A stretch of 64,000 nt of DNA from Mesorhizobium caraganae (GCF_016836705.1 NZ_JAFCGY010000001.1:124001-188000); one strand, 5' to 3'; shown: positions 25,761 through 34,915, counted from the first letter of the stretch. The notes: generated by a model not told the origin, from the letters alone. Program-made: numbers and translations.

Positions 25761-27192
25761 AGAGCATCTTGTCCTTCGATTTGAAGTCCAGCATGTGGCC
25801 ATAGGGGCCGGTGACGCCGTCGCCCGTTTCATATTTTCGGATCATGTCCTTGTTCACCTCGAGCTGACCGAGCACGAAGAATTCCGGATCGTTGGCCGGC
25901 CGTGTCTTGTCGAACGGCGTCGCCAGTTGTTCGCCGGGCTTCACCGGCCGCACGACGTGCGGCGTAACGATGACGACCAGCTCGGTCTCTTCCTTCTGGT
26001 TGCTCGAATTGCGAAACAGCGTCCCGATGACCGGCACCTGGCCGAGCCACGGCACCTGGTTCTGCAGCTTGGTGGTCTTGCTCGACAGCAGCCCGCCGAC
26101 CGCGAAGCTCTGGCCGTCGCGCAATTCGACAACGGTTGCCAGCTTGCGGTTGGTGAAGATCGGATCGCCGGCGGTGGTAAAGCCGGTCAGGTCGCTCACC
26201 TCCGGCGCCAGCTTCATATGGATCTTGCCGTCGTCGAGTACGACCGGCGTGAACAGCAGATTAACGCCGAATTGCTTGTACGTGATGGTTACCTCGCCAT
26301 CGGCGCCGACGACACGGATAGGCACTTCGCCGCCGGCGTTGAAGCTGGCCGGCTCACCGGACAAGGTGGTGAGATTGGGCTCAGCCAGCGTGCGCACAGC
26401 CCCCTTGGCCTCAAGCGCTTCGATGATCAGGTCGACCTTGATGTTGCTGTCGATAACCCGGGTGATCAAAGCCGCAAATGGATTGCTGCCCGACAAGAGG
26501 CCGCTAAGCAGACCGCCCGGTCCAAGCACCACATCGTCTTCGTCGACGGCCGCAACGCCCGTGCCTGTACGGGTAGTGCCGCTGCCATTTGTGCTCCTGA
26601 TCGACACACCGAGGTCGCGCCCGGTATTGCGCTTGGCCTCCAGCACGCGGACTTCGAGATTCACCTGCTGGCTGTCGTCGACGATGACGGAATTTATGAT
26701 GGCATCGGGGCCATATTGCTGCGCCACTTCCAGGATCGATGCCAGCGTCGCGCCATCCTTGACGTGACCGCCAAGCCTGACCTTGCCGTTGATCGAACCG
26801 ATCTCGATGCGCGCCCTGGGCGCAACCTGGCGGATCGCCTGCGCCATGTCGCTGACATCGACACCAACTTCGATCTGGATGACGCCGAGCGAGCGCTTTT
26901 CCGGGGAGAAGAGATTGACCGTCGTGGTGCCGGCGCTCTTGCCGATGACATAGAGCGTACGATCGGTCATAGGCTGGGCATCGGCGATCTTCTCGTCGCC
27001 AACGACGATATCGCCGAGATTGGCGCTCACCTGGAGCGTCACCGACTGTGACATCGGCAGGAAGATGCGATGGACGCTCGGGTTCGATACGTCGATGAAG
27101 CGGTCGGCCGCTTCAGCCACGGCAATCGACGACAGAAGTGCAGCCAAACAAGACAGCGCGGCCGCCGCTACCCTCATCCAAGACCCCTGCAT
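25747..27192 (-). CDS. cpaC: Flp pilus outer-membrane secretin CpaC/RcpA
   Basis: 481 residues from the ATG at 27192 (GGGAG six bases upstream); longer starts are possible. A signal peptide (MQGSWMRVAAAALSCLAALL...AEAAD) is followed by an N-terminal BON-like region (SVTLQVSANLGDIVVGDEKIAD, about residues 45-66) and the secretin domain with VDLIIEALEAKGAVRTLAEPN, SGEPASFNAGGEVP and the signature VPWLGQVPVIGTLFRNS then ELVVIVTPHVV. It forms the outer-membrane channel of the Flp pilus. It is downstream of cpaB with a short overlap. Confidence 0.95.
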   Translation of the reverse strand: MQGSWMRVAAAALSCLAALLSSIAVAEAADRFIDVSNPSVHRIFLPMSQSVTLQVSANLGDIVVGDEKIADAQPMTDRTLYVIGKSAGTTTVNLFSPEKRSLGVIQIEVGVDVSDMAQAIRQVAPRARIEIGSINGKVRLGGHVKDGATLASILEVAQQYGPDAIINSVIVDDSQQVNLEVRVLEAKRNTGRDLGVSIRSTNGSGTTRTGTGVAAVDEDDVVLGPGGLLSGLLSGSNPFAALITRVIDSNIKVDLIIEALEAKGAVRTLAEPNLTTLSGEPASFNAGGEVPIRVVGADGEVTITYKQFGVNLLFTPVVLDDGKIHMKLAPEVSDLTGFTTAGDPIFTNRKLATVVELRDGQSFAVGGLLSSKTTKLQNQVPWLGQVPVIGTLFRNSSNQKEETELVVIVTPHVVRPVKPGEQLATPFDKTRPANDPEFFVLGQLEVNKDMIRKYETGDGVTGPYGHMLDFKSKDKMLYVKK

Positions 27193-27244
27193 CCCCATCT
27201 CCCAAACTGCTGCCGCCGGCAGCCCCCTGCTTCGCCGCGCCTCT

Positions 27245-28267
27245 TTATGGTTGTCGCGGCACGTCATAGGATTCGAGCTTCACGCCACGAAACACACCCA
27301 CTGTAACATTCTTCGCCGGTTCCGGCTGCACGTATTTGACCACTTCCTTAATTTCCGGAGCCGACGCCACGGCCGGCTTCACTTTGCCCAACTCGTCGAG
27401 GCGGCTTCCCACTCTCTCCACCGCCTGGGTCAATCCGGCAATCTTGTCCTCGGCGCGCTTGCGCTCAGCTGCGGCCTCCGCTTCGGCGGCTGCCTGCTTA
27501 TCCAGTTCGGCCTGCCTGGCGGCAACGTCGGCTGGCGTTTCGCCGTTAAGGTCCGAAGTTGTGATGCGCTCGGTTGTTTCGCCTTTGCTGGCGGCAGCCT
27601 GGCGAAGCGCCAGCGACAATTGGCCGGCACCGGCAGCCAGCGTAAGCTTCTGCGCATCCTTGGTGCTGACTTCGACCGTCACCGCTTTCACTACGGTCGG
27701 GCTATCCTTGCTCTCGTCGGCGACCTGGTCTACGGCGAGCACCTTTATGCTTTGCAGCAGCACGTCAACAAAGCTCTTGTCCGTGCCATCATCGCCACGC
27801 ACCGTGCGCGTCAGCAAGACATCGACCCGGTCACCCGGGAAGACGAAGCCGGCGACGCCAAGCACGTCGTTGACGCGAATGGAGACTGCCTTCATCCCTT
27901 CGCCAAGCACTGCCGAAAGTGTGGCGCGCTGGCCGGGGCCGGTGATCTTGGTAGCGAGGACAGGCTCATTGGTGCCGATTGACTGCAGCGCCTGCTTCGT
28001 GCCTTCGCCCGCGAGAAGATCTTTGGTTGTCTTGAAAGCGCCCGCCGGGATTGCGCCCGCAGGCCATGCGATTTCCTGTAGCTTGTCGGCGCTCAGCGTG
28101 TCGCCGAACTTCAGCGGCATTGCCGCTACGACGACTGTGCTGCGTTGAACGAGGCCGGTTTGCGCCATGGCGCTACGCTGGTTGGCCAGCCAGATATTGA
28201 CCAGCACAACTGCCAGAACGCCGAATACGCCGGCGAGAACGATCATGATAAGCGTATTGGCGCGCAT
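27245..28267 (-). CDS. cpaB: Flp pilus assembly protein CpaB/RcpC
   Basis: 340 residues from the ATG at 28267. One N-terminal membrane helix (LIMIVLAGVFGVLAVVLVNIW, residues 5-25) leads to a SAF domain with VVVAAMPLKFGDTL and the RcpC domain with GEGMKAVSIRVNDVLGVAGF (about 125-144) and PGDRVDVLLT. The tail has an Ala/Glu coiled coil (DKQAAAEAEAAAERKRAEDK). CpaB is a periplasmic partner of the secretin. It is separated from the pilin by a hairpin that probably lowers its expression relative to pilin. Confidence 0.93.
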   Translation of the reverse strand: MRANTLIMIVLAGVFGVLAVVLVNIWLANQRSAMAQTGLVQRSTVVVAAMPLKFGDTLSADKLQEIAWPAGAIPAGAFKTTKDLLAGEGTKQALQSIGTNEPVLATKITGPGQRATLSAVLGEGMKAVSIRVNDVLGVAGFVFPGDRVDVLLTRTVRGDDGTDKSFVDVLLQSIKVLAVDQVADESKDSPTVVKAVTVEVSTKDAQKLTLAAGAGQLSLALRQAAASKGETTERITTSDLNGETPADVAARQAELDKQAAAEAEAAAERKRAEDKIAGLTQAVERVGSRLDELGKVKPAVASAPEIKEVVKYVQPEPAKNVTVGVFRGVKLESYDVPRQP

Positions 28268-28313
28268 GCCCCAAGCCCCCAGCCCCAATGCGGGATTCGC
28301 CCGCTGCGATCGG

Positions 28314-28347
28314 ACTCAGGCCCGGCTCGAACGATCCGGGCCTGAGT
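28314..28347 (-). terminator. Hairpin between pilin and cpaB (partial terminator)
   Basis: A perfect 12-bp stem, ACTCAGGCCCGG and CCGGGCCTGAGT with a 10-base loop, lies 15 bases beyond the pilin stop. No T-run follows, so it is more likely an RNA-stabilising or attenuating hairpin that keeps pilin mRNA abundant than a full terminator. Confidence 0.65.
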
Positions 28348-28362
28348 GTAATAGTCAGGCGA

Positions 28363-28581
28363 TCAGCTGCCGGTACCGGCGGCGGCATTGCACGTGCCGA
28401 CAGAGCTGGCCTCCATAGCAGCGCAGAGGCCAGTGAACCTGGCGTTCACCCATGCACCGATGGCGATGACCGTCATGATCGCGGCGACCGCGATGATACC
28501 GATAAGGATGGAATATTCGACCATAGCAGCGCCGTTCTCATCGTCGCGGAACTGCCGGGTCATCGTCATGAGCTTTTTCAT
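28363..28581 (-). CDS. pilA: Flp/Fap-type IVb pilin
   Basis: 72 residues from the ATG at 28581, with GGGAGA upstream. The short leader ends at Gly17 and the mature protein begins AAMVEYSILIGIIAVAAIMTV, with Glu (E22, +5) and Tyr (Y23) of the Flp motif. Mature length of about 55 residues fits type IVb pilins. Two Cys (C53 and C64) in the C-terminus could form a disulfide, not universal in Flp pilins. It heads the leftward pilus operon, downstream of CtrA-like sites. Confidence 0.94.
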   Translation of the reverse strand: MKKLMTMTRQFRDDENGAAMVEYSILIGIIAVAAIMTVIAIGAWVNARFTGLCAAMEASSVGTCNAAAGTGS

Positions 28582-28699
28582 GTCAATTTCTCCCTCTGGA
28601 GGTTTGAACCCGACGAGACAGAGCCAAGGATGAACCCCATACCCAAGCATCCCCCGTCACCTCAATCCTAGGTCTCACGAAAAAGCAGAGTCAAACGGA

Positions 28700-28715
28700 T
28701 TAACAGTTCCTTAAC
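28700..28715. promoter_or_regulatory. CtrA-like box TTAA-N7-TTAAC
   Basis: TTAACAGTTCCTTAAC is an exact TTAA-N7-TTAA(C) match to the CtrA consensus. It lies 119 bases upstream of the pilA start codon. In Caulobacter pilA is activated by CtrA, so the same logic is likely here. Confidence 0.7.
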
Positions 28716-28795
28716 CTTCCAATACCTGAACTTGCGAGCTAAAAAGCGATTTGAATTCTGACAAGAGCTTGATTCGGCTCAATTTTCAACCGTCC

Positions 28796-28803
28796 TTAAC
28801 CAT
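28796..28803. promoter_or_regulatory. CtrA-like half-site TTAACCAT
   Basis: TTAACCAT is the classic CtrA half-site. It lies between the two divergent pilus operons, about 100 bases from the full box. Confidence 0.5.
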
Positions 28804-29110
28804 TCATTCACAATTTGGCCACAGCTAAGGCAAAAGGATAGCCACATTAGCAAAACGGCATATTCCTTTATATCTAAGGGTTTACGGAGATTTTTCATCC
28901 GCATCTCATTTGTTTCGGTATGAAAGGTCCCGTGAGGCGGGGAGTTGGGAAGAGAGCAAGGCGCGGCGTCGAAATAAAAACGATATTTTTCTGGCGTCCT
29001 TCTTAACTATGTTGAAAGCATTGGCCTCACGTGAGGCCCTCCGGCGCTTGTGTCTCGCTTGGTTAACGTTTAGTTTCCGCTAATAAGGGCTAATTGGGGT
29101 ATAGGGGATT

Positions 29111-30499
29111 ATGCTGGGGCGGTTTATCAAGGGACCAAGCGAGCAGCAGGCCGCGACAAGGGTCGAGCAGCCGACTGTGCTGCCTGCCGCTCCGGCCCTT
29201 TCGCCGGCCGCTGATATTGAATCGCGCGGCGACGATTTTCTGACACTCAAGGTCGAACTTCATCGGCACCTCATCGATCGGTTCAATCTGACCGCTCTTG
29301 AAAATGCCACCAAGGACGAGATTCTGAATGAGATCCGTCCGATCGTTCGCGAGTTCGTTCGAAATCGAAGTGTGCCGCTGAACGCCCGCGAGCTCGATCA
29401 ACTGACCAGTGATACGGCTGACGAAATGCTCGGGCTCGGGCCGATCGAGCCGCTGCTCAAGGACGACTCCATTACCGATATCCTGATCAACACCCACAAG
29501 CGTGTCTTCATTGAACGGCGTGGCCTGGTTGAGGAGACGGCCATCCGGTTTCGTGACGAGGCGCACCTGCTGCGCGTCATCAACAAGATCGTTTCGGCGA
29601 TTGGCAGGCGCGTCGACGAATCGTCGCCGATGGTCGATGCGCGGCTGGAGGACGGCTCCCGCGTCAACATCGCGGTTCGGCCGATATCGGTTGACGGCCC
29701 GCTGGTCTCGATCCGCAAATTCTCGAAGAATCCCTATTCGCTCGAACGACTGATGGCGCTCAATTCAATCAAGCAGCCGATGATCGATCTGCTGCGAATT
29801 GCCGTTCAGGCGCGCAAGTCGATCCTGGTTTCGGGTGGCACCGGCAGCGGCAAGACGACCTTGCTCAACGCGCTGTCGAGCTACATCCCGTCCAGGGAAC
29901 GCCTGATCACCATCGAGGACGCGGCGGAGCTGCAATTGCAGCAGCCGCATGTCGGTCGGCTGGAGACACGCCCGCCCAATGTCGAGGGCAAGGGCGAGGT
30001 CCGTCAGCGTGAGTTGGTCAAGAACGCGCTGCGCATGCGGCCCGACCGCATCATCGTCGGCGAGGTTCGCGGCGAGGAAGCCTTCGACATGCTGCAGGCC
30101 ATGAACACGGGCCATGAAGGCTCGATGACCACCATCCATGCCAACACGCCGCGAGACGCCATCTCGCGCCTGGAGCAGATGGTGGGCATGGCCGGCATGC
30201 CGATGACGCACGAATCCATCAGAGCTCAGATTGCCTCGGCCATCGACATCATTGTGCAGACGCAGCGTCTTTCGGATGGGGGCAGGCGGGTCATTTCGAT
30301 ATCGGAACTGACCGGCATGGAAGGCAATGTCGTCCAGCTTCAGGAAATCTATCAGTTCGTCCGACGCGACGTCACCGCGGAAGGCGCGATCATCGGCGAT
30401 TTTCGAGCAACTGGTGTCCGTCCGCGCTTCTCAGCGGAGGCGGCGACGCTCGGACATCATTTTGGCAAGGACGCCTTCAATCCGCAGGTTGCCCTCTGA
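29111..30499 (+). CDS. cpaF: Flp pilus assembly ATPase CpaF/TadA
   Basis: 462 residues. A variable N-terminus (1-45) precedes a helical region and the secretion-ATPase core with [18 protein letters not shown], Walker [16 protein letters not shown] (about 241-255), the Asp box [20 protein letters not shown] and the His box [11 protein letters not shown]. CpaF/TadA hexamers power both extension and retraction of Flp pili at the inner membrane. It heads the rightward operon and its stop overlaps the tadB start (TGATG). Confidence 0.96.
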   Translation: MLGRFIKGPSEQQAATRVEQPTVLPAAPALSPAADIESRGDDFLTLKVELHRHLIDRFNLTALENATKDEILNEIRPIVREFVRNRSVPLNARELDQLTSDTADEMLGLGPIEPLLKDDSITDILINTHKRVFIERRGLVEETAIRFRDEAHLLRVINKIVSAIGRRVDESSPMVDARLEDGSRVNIAVRPISVDGPLVSIRKFSKNPYSLERLMALNSIKQPMIDLLRIAVQARKSILVSGGTGSGKTTLLNALSSYIPSRERLITIEDAAELQLQQPHVGRLETRPPNVEGKGEVRQRELVKNALRMRPDRIIVGEVRGEEAFDMLQAMNTGHEGSMTTIHANTPRDAISRLEQMVGMAGMPMTHESIRAQIASAIDIIVQTQRLSDGGRRVISISELTGMEGNVVQLQEIYQFVRRDVTAEGAIIGDFRATGVRPRFSAEAATLGHHFGKDAFNPQVAL

Positions 30500-31467
30500 T
30501 GCCGACGGGTCAAGCTCTGCTGTATTTCATCTATATGCTGGCGGCAGCGTCGGTCATTCTCGCCGGCGAAGCTCTTTATCTTTCATTTGCTGGCCGCCGC
30601 TCCCGGTCTCTAGCAGTTAATCGCCGATTGAAGCGGCTCGCCGGCGAGGTTCCGGCCGAACAAACGTTGCAAGGGTTGCTGCGAGAACGCGGCCTCACGG
30701 ACTCCGGCGACTTTCTTTTTGGACTGGTCTGGATGAACAGGCTCTATACCCAGTCCGGCATCACCGGAAATCCGTTGACCTTCGCCGCAACATTTCTGCT
30801 TGCAGGGCTGGCGATGGCGGTGCTGCTGGTACTCTTCAATTTTTCCGCTTCGGCGTCGCTTCTTATCTTTCTGATCGTAGGGCTTGTCCTGCCGCTTCTC
30901 GTCCTCCGGCGCGCCCGCAACAAACGAATCCGGAAATTTGCCAAACAGCTGCCGGATGCGCTCGACATGATCGTTCGTTCGCTGCGGGCCGGACACCCTG
31001 CTTCGGTCGCGATCGGTCTGGTCGCGCGCGAAATGCCCGATCCGCTCGGCACCGAGTTCGGCATCGTCTCCGATGAAATCACCTTTGGCCTCAGCATCGA
31101 GCAAGCGGTGCGGAAACTGTCGCAGCGTGTCGGCTTCGAGGGCCTTCAACTGCTGTCGGTATCACTGTCGATCCAGGGCAAAACGGGCGGCAATTTGACC
31201 GAAATTCTGGCCAATCTTTCCTCGGTTCTGCGTGAACGGCAGAAATTGCGAATGAAAATCAGGGCGCTTTCGGCTGAAGGTCGCGTCTCCGCGTGGATCA
31301 TTTCCTTGTTTCCTATTGTGATGTTCTTCACACTTCAAGTCCTTTCCCCAGCCTACTACGGCGCCGTTTGGGGCAACCCGCTTATCTTCCCGATATTTCT
31401 GCTTTTTGGGTTGTGGGCGCTGCTTGGCGACTACATCATGTACCGGATGGTTACTTTCGATTTTTGA
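30499..31467 (+). CDS. tadB: Flp pilus inner-membrane platform protein TadB
   Basis: 322 residues. Membrane segments near 5-27, 95-135 and 260-315 flank a cytoplasmic T2SSF domain with KFAKQLPDALDMIVRSLRAGHPA, LGTEFGIVSDEITFGLSIEQA and LQLLSVSLSIQGKTGGNLTEIL, the GspF-type signature. TadB and TadC form the inner-membrane platform that the CpaF ATPase drives. The start codon overlaps the cpaF stop, so translation is coupled. Confidence 0.94.
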   Translation: MPTGQALLYFIYMLAAASVILAGEALYLSFAGRRSRSLAVNRRLKRLAGEVPAEQTLQGLLRERGLTDSGDFLFGLVWMNRLYTQSGITGNPLTFAATFLLAGLAMAVLLVLFNFSASASLLIFLIVGLVLPLLVLRRARNKRIRKFAKQLPDALDMIVRSLRAGHPASVAIGLVAREMPDPLGTEFGIVSDEITFGLSIEQAVRKLSQRVGFEGLQLLSVSLSIQGKTGGNLTEILANLSSVLRERQKLRMKIRALSAEGRVSAWIISLFPIVMFFTLQVLSPAYYGAVWGNPLIFPIFLLFGLWALLGDYIMYRMVTFDF

Positions 31468-31486
31468 CTGGGAGCGACGAACAAAA

Positions 31487-32437
31487 TTGTTTTCGAACAT
31501 TCAGGACCTGGGCTTCTTGGTGTCTATCGCCGTCTTTGTGGCGGCGGTGTCCCTCTTTCTGTTCGGTGCGCTTGTCTTCTTGCCCGCTCTGCAGACACGA
31601 AAGCTGGTCGTGCAGAGCCTGATGGGCGAAGGAATTACGGACCGCCGATCGATGCTCGGACAAGACCAGCTTGCCAAGATTGCCGCGCAACGGCCGGTCG
31701 ATGCCTACTTCAAGTCGATCGAGAGGGAGCGAGAAGAGCCAAACGCCTTGGAAGCGAAGCTGTTTCGCGCCGGCTTTTATCAATCAAGCGCACCGCTGAT
31801 TTATACGCTATCCCGCCTTGTCGCGGTCTGCGTCGGTTTTCTGGCAATGTACGCACTCCTGTCGCGGGTTCTGCCGCCGCACCTGCCAGGTTTCATCACC
31901 CTTGCTGGTTCTGCCCTGTTCGGCCTCGCCTGCATGGTGATTCCCGCCATTCTGCTCGACCGTTTCGAGAACAGCCAGAAACAGATCTATCGTCGAGCCT
32001 TCCCCGACTTCATGGACATGATGATCACCTGCGCCGATGCTGGCATGAGCCTGGAGGGCGCAGTCGAACGCGTCAGCCATGAAATGGCCGCCACCCACAA
32101 GTGGCTGGGAATACAGCTGTCGATCATGAATTTGCAATTGCGTGCTGGCAAGCCGTTGCGGGAAGCGCTACGTGAACTTTCAGATCGCATCGGACTTGAC
32201 GAGGCGCGGGCACTGGCTGTCCTGTTCCGTCAATCAGAAGAACTCGGCACTAGCCTCACCGATGCCTTGCGTGTTTATAGCGCCGAGATGCGTGGGCAAA
32301 GGATTCTGAGTGCAGAGGAACGCGCCAACTCTCTGCCGGTGAAGATGATGATTCCATTAGGGCTATGCATATTCCCTGTGGTTATGATGGTCATCATGTT
32401 GCCGGTCATCATTCGTATGAAGGGGATGTTCTTCTAG
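31487..32437 (+). CDS. tadC: Flp pilus inner-membrane platform protein TadC
   Basis: 316 residues if the TTG at 31487 is used; GGGAG lies about 12 bases upstream. An ATG at 31406 would start inside tadB and give an atypical N-terminus. It has a first helix (LGFLVSIAVFVAAVSLFLFGALVF), then a T2SSF domain with RRAFPDFMDMMITCADAGMSLEGAVERV (about residues 165-192), and KPLREALRELSDRIG with a C-terminal helix PLGLCIFPVVMMVIMLPVI. TadC partners TadB. The start is the uncertain part. Confidence 0.92.
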   Translation: MFSNIQDLGFLVSIAVFVAAVSLFLFGALVFLPALQTRKLVVQSLMGEGITDRRSMLGQDQLAKIAAQRPVDAYFKSIEREREEPNALEAKLFRAGFYQSSAPLIYTLSRLVAVCVGFLAMYALLSRVLPPHLPGFITLAGSALFGLACMVIPAILLDRFENSQKQIYRRAFPDFMDMMITCADAGMSLEGAVERVSHEMAATHKWLGIQLSIMNLQLRAGKPLREALRELSDRIGLDEARALAVLFRQSEELGTSLTDALRVYSAEMRGQRILSAEERANSLPVKMMIPLGLCIFPVVMMVIMLPVIIRMKGMFF

Positions 32438-32491
32438 TTGTGTATATGGTTTGGTCCTAATGATGCGTCGAGGGATTCTGGGGACAAGAAA

Positions 32492-33043
32492 ATGACAAGG
32501 CCAATGCGCCTCGCACTCGCAGCCAGCGCGCTGGCTGTCGTGCTTGCCGGCTGCCAGACAAATAGTGCCGACACCAACGGGGTCGTCCGCACCAACGAGC
32601 CGTCGAAAGGCGACGTAACGTCCTTTGGCGATGCGTTCGACGGGTTGAAGACGGTCGGCGATGTTGAATACTACGCCTCGGACCAGGCCGTCGCGGAGGC
32701 CAAGAACCAGTTCCGTGCCGAAAATTACGGAAATGCCGGCGCCTTGTTCTTCAAGGCGACGCAACTGGCCCCCAATGATGGTGGCGCCTGGATGGGACTG
32801 GCCGCCTCATGTGATCGTATCCATCGCTTCGACCTTGCCGACAAGGCTTACGCCCGGGCTTTCAAGCTGATGGGGGCGTCGCCGGAATATTACAACAATG
32901 TCGGCTATTCCTATCTGCTGCGCGGCAAGCTGCAGGACGCACGCGCGAATTTCCTCAAGGCCTATGAACTGGCGCCCAACGATCCGACCGTGGTCAACAA
33001 TCTGAAGCTCCTGTCGTCCAGCGTGCAGAACATCGAGCGGTAG
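32492..33043 (+). CDS. tadD: TPR lipoprotein TadD
   Basis: 183 residues from the ATG at 32492 (GGGGAC upstream). A lipoprotein signal ends at lipobox LAGC. Three TPR-like repeats follow: AEAKNQFRAENYGNAGALFFKATQ, DGGAWMGLAASCDRIHRFDLADKAY and SPEYYNNVGYSYLLRGKLQDAR, with LLRGKLQDARANFLKAYELAPNDP in the last. TadD is a pilotin-like lipoprotein needed for secretin assembly. It lies eight bases before the prepilin peptidase gene. Confidence 0.93.
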   Translation: MTRPMRLALAASALAVVLAGCQTNSADTNGVVRTNEPSKGDVTSFGDAFDGLKTVGDVEYYASDQAVAEAKNQFRAENYGNAGALFFKATQLAPNDGGAWMGLAASCDRIHRFDLADKAYARAFKLMGASPEYYNNVGYSYLLRGKLQDARANFLKAYELAPNDPTVVNNLKLLSSSVQNIER

Positions 33044-33051
33044 AGCCCAGC

Positions 33052-33591
33052 ATGTTGCTTGCCGCGTCACTGCTGCTGAAGATCCTCGCCATCCCCCTTT
33101 TCGCGAGAATTGCCTGGCTGGACTTCGTGACACAGAAAATATCCAATCGTGATGTGCTGCTGCTGTTGTGCCTGGGGATCGGATCGATGCAGTTTATGTC
33201 GATTCAGGCCGGGTCATGGTGGGACATGGGTCTGAGCGTCATTGTCGGCTTTGTCCTGTTTGTCGTGCTCTTACCCTTCTGGGTTTTGCGCAAGGTTGGC
33301 GCCGGAGACGTCAAGCTCATAGCGGTGGTGCCGTTTCTGGTTGGTGGCACCGGCCTTGTTGTGTTTTCTCTCCTGCTAATGGTGTTCGCCGTGGCAATGG
33401 CCGTGGTGGCGGTAAATCCGTTTCTGCTGCCAGCGGGTGCGTTTCGCGTCTATGTCCAGCATATGGACCGGAAGGGCGTCGTGCCCTTTGGCGTGCCGAT
33501 TTCGGCAGCTGCGATTGGCGCTATCGCCTTCCAGATTTACGGGAGCTGGGTGGTGGCGAACAGCTCTGGAATCCTGGACCAGCTGCACTGA
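33052..33591 (+). CDS. cpaA: Prepilin peptidase CpaA/TadV (A24 family)
   Basis: 179 residues with six hydrophobic segments. The two catalytic aspartates of A24 peptidases are D24 in AWLDFVTQKISN and D86 in KVGAGDVKL. It lacks the N-terminal methylase domain, as expected for the CpaA/TadV type that processes Flp pilins and pseudopilins. The C-terminal end PFGVPISAAAIGA is typical. It is the last gene of the rightward pilus operon, 65 bases from the convergent response regulator. Confidence 0.94.
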   Translation: MLLAASLLLKILAIPLFARIAWLDFVTQKISNRDVLLLLCLGIGSMQFMSIQAGSWWDMGLSVIVGFVLFVVLLPFWVLRKVGAGDVKLIAVVPFLVGGTGLVVFSLLLMVFAVAMAVVAVNPFLLPAGAFRVYVQHMDRKGVVPFGVPISAAAIGAIAFQIYGSWVVANSSGILDQLH

Positions 33592-33656
33592 ACCTCAGCA
33601 ATCTGTTCGGACGTCGCGATCCGCGCAACCGCCTGGACCGCCCGGCCGAGGAACGG

Positions 33657-33674
33657 CTATTCCACGCTGAGCCG
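33657..33674. repeat. Response-regulator 3' end (right island junction)
   Basis: CTATTCCACGCTGAGCCG is the stop codon and last codons of the OmpR-type gene, and 16 of 18 bases recur at 19370-19387 on the other side of the pilus island. Confidence 0.4.
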
Positions 33675-34376
33675 ATAGCCAATGCCGCGCACCGTCTGCA
33701 GCCAGACCGGATTGGACGGATCGCGCTCGATCTTGCGGCGCAGCCGATTGATCTGGACGTCGATGGTGCGCTCGCCGACTTCCGAATCGTCGCCGACCAG
33801 CTCATGGCGCGGTATGGTTTCGCCGGCGCGTGCGGCGAAGATCGCCAGGATCTCCTGCTCGCGGTCTGTCAGCTTCAGCGCCTCGCCGCCACGCTTCAGC
33901 TCGCGCCTGGCGATCTGGAAGGTGTAGGGGCCGAAGACCAGCTGCTCGACCTTGGGCGTGGTCGTCGGGCCGCCGCGGCGCAGGATGTTGTTGATGCGCA
34001 GGATCAGCTCGCGCGGATCGAAGGGCTTGGGCAGATAGTCATCGGCGCCGGCCTCGAGCCCGGTGATGCGGCTGTCGGTCTCCGATAGCGCGGTGAGCAT
34101 CAGGATCGGTACGTTCTTCTCCTCCCGCAGCGCCTTGGTGAGGTCGACGCCGGTTTCACCGGGCATCATGACGTCGAGGACAAGGAGGTCGAAGTCGAGC
34201 CCGGCGAGCTTGCGCCTGGCCTCGCCGGCATTTCCGGCGACTGTGACGCGAAAGCCGTTCTCGGTCAGATACTGCTTGAGCAAATTGCGGATGCGGGTGT
34301 CGTCGTCGACCACAAGCAGATGCGGCGCGTCATCGTCCGGCGCCGCCGGCTGGTCCACCCTCTCAATGGTCTCCAT
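33657..34376 (-). CDS. OmpR family response regulator
   Basis: 239 residues from the ATG at 34376, with AGGGA upstream. A receiver domain (LLVVDDDTRIRNLL, LVLDVMMPGETG with the phospho-Asp, LTALSET, PKPFDPREL) is joined to a winged-helix DNA-binding domain (KLTDREQEILAIF, GERTIDVQINRLRRKIE, VRGIGYRLSVE). Its start overlaps the MarR-type stop by 14 bases, so the two are cotranscribed. The probable cognate kinase is at 17887-19302, beyond the pilus island. Confidence 0.94.
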   Translation of the reverse strand: METIERVDQPAAPDDDAPHLLVVDDDTRIRNLLKQYLTENGFRVTVAGNAGEARRKLAGLDFDLLVLDVMMPGETGVDLTKALREEKNVPILMLTALSETDSRITGLEAGADDYLPKPFDPRELILRINNILRRGGPTTTPKVEQLVFGPYTFQIARRELKRGGEALKLTDREQEILAIFAARAGETIPRHELVGDDSEVGERTIDVQINRLRRKIERDPSNPVWLQTVRGIGYRLSVE

Positions 34377-34893
34377 GGCTTTTCCCTGACATGTTTGCAG
34401 GCACAATGTCGATCTGCGCCCTTAGTTCCGGATTGACCATGGCTTCCAGGAATCTTTCGATCAAGGGGCGCTCGCCGGCTCCGGAATCTTCCAATGCAGC
34501 ACGGATGCGGCGTGACTGTGGCCGCGCCAGGGCCAGCGCCAGGGCGCGGCCCTTGGCCGTCGGGTAGAGTTCGCGCTGGCGGCGGTCGCGCGGGCCCTGC
34601 AACTGCACGATATGGTCGGTGTCGATCAGCTGCTTCAGCACCCGCGCCAGGCTCTGCTTGGTGATCTTGAGCACGTCGAGCAGTTCGGCGACCGTCAGCC
34701 CAGGCCGGCGGTTGACGAAATGCAGCACACGGTGATGGGCGCGGCCGAAGCCGTAATCGGCCAGGATCTGGTCGGGGTCGGAGGTGAAATCACGATAGGC
34801 AAAGAAGAACAGTTCGATGATGGCGAAGTCGATGCCGTCCTCGTCGGTGATCGCCGTCTTGATCGGTTTTGCTGCGCTTCGATCCGTCATCAT
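34363..34893 (-). CDS. MarR family transcriptional regulator
   Basis: 176 residues from the ATG at 34893, which has GGAG five bases upstream; four more codons are possible. The winged helix is clear: LADYGFGRAHHRVLHFVNRR, LTVAELLDVLKITKQSLARVLKQLI and QGPRDRRQRELYPTAKGR. It is divergent from ilvE and cotranscribed with the response regulator. A 21-base imperfect palindrome just upstream of it (34916-34936) is a likely autoregulatory operator. The ligand is unknown. Confidence 0.92.
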   Translation of the reverse strand: MMTDRSAAKPIKTAITDEDGIDFAIIELFFFAYRDFTSDPDQILADYGFGRAHHRVLHFVNRRPGLTVAELLDVLKITKQSLARVLKQLIDTDHIVQLQGPRDRRQRELYPTAKGRALALALARPQSRRIRAALEDSGAGERPLIERFLEAMVNPELRAQIDIVPANMSGKSHGDH

Positions 34894-34915
34894 TTCTCCA
34901 TCCATAGAGGAAAAT

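Larger units (their letters stand above)
28582..29110. promoter_or_regulatory. Divergent pilus promoter region
   Basis: About 530 bases without a gene, AT-richer than the surroundings, between pilA and cpaF. It contains CtrA-like sites (28700-28715 and 28796-28803), further TTAAC elements at 29003-29010 and 29063-29070, and an inverted repeat GCCTCACGTGAGGC at about 29023-29036. It must contain the promoters of both pilus operons. Confidence 0.75.
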
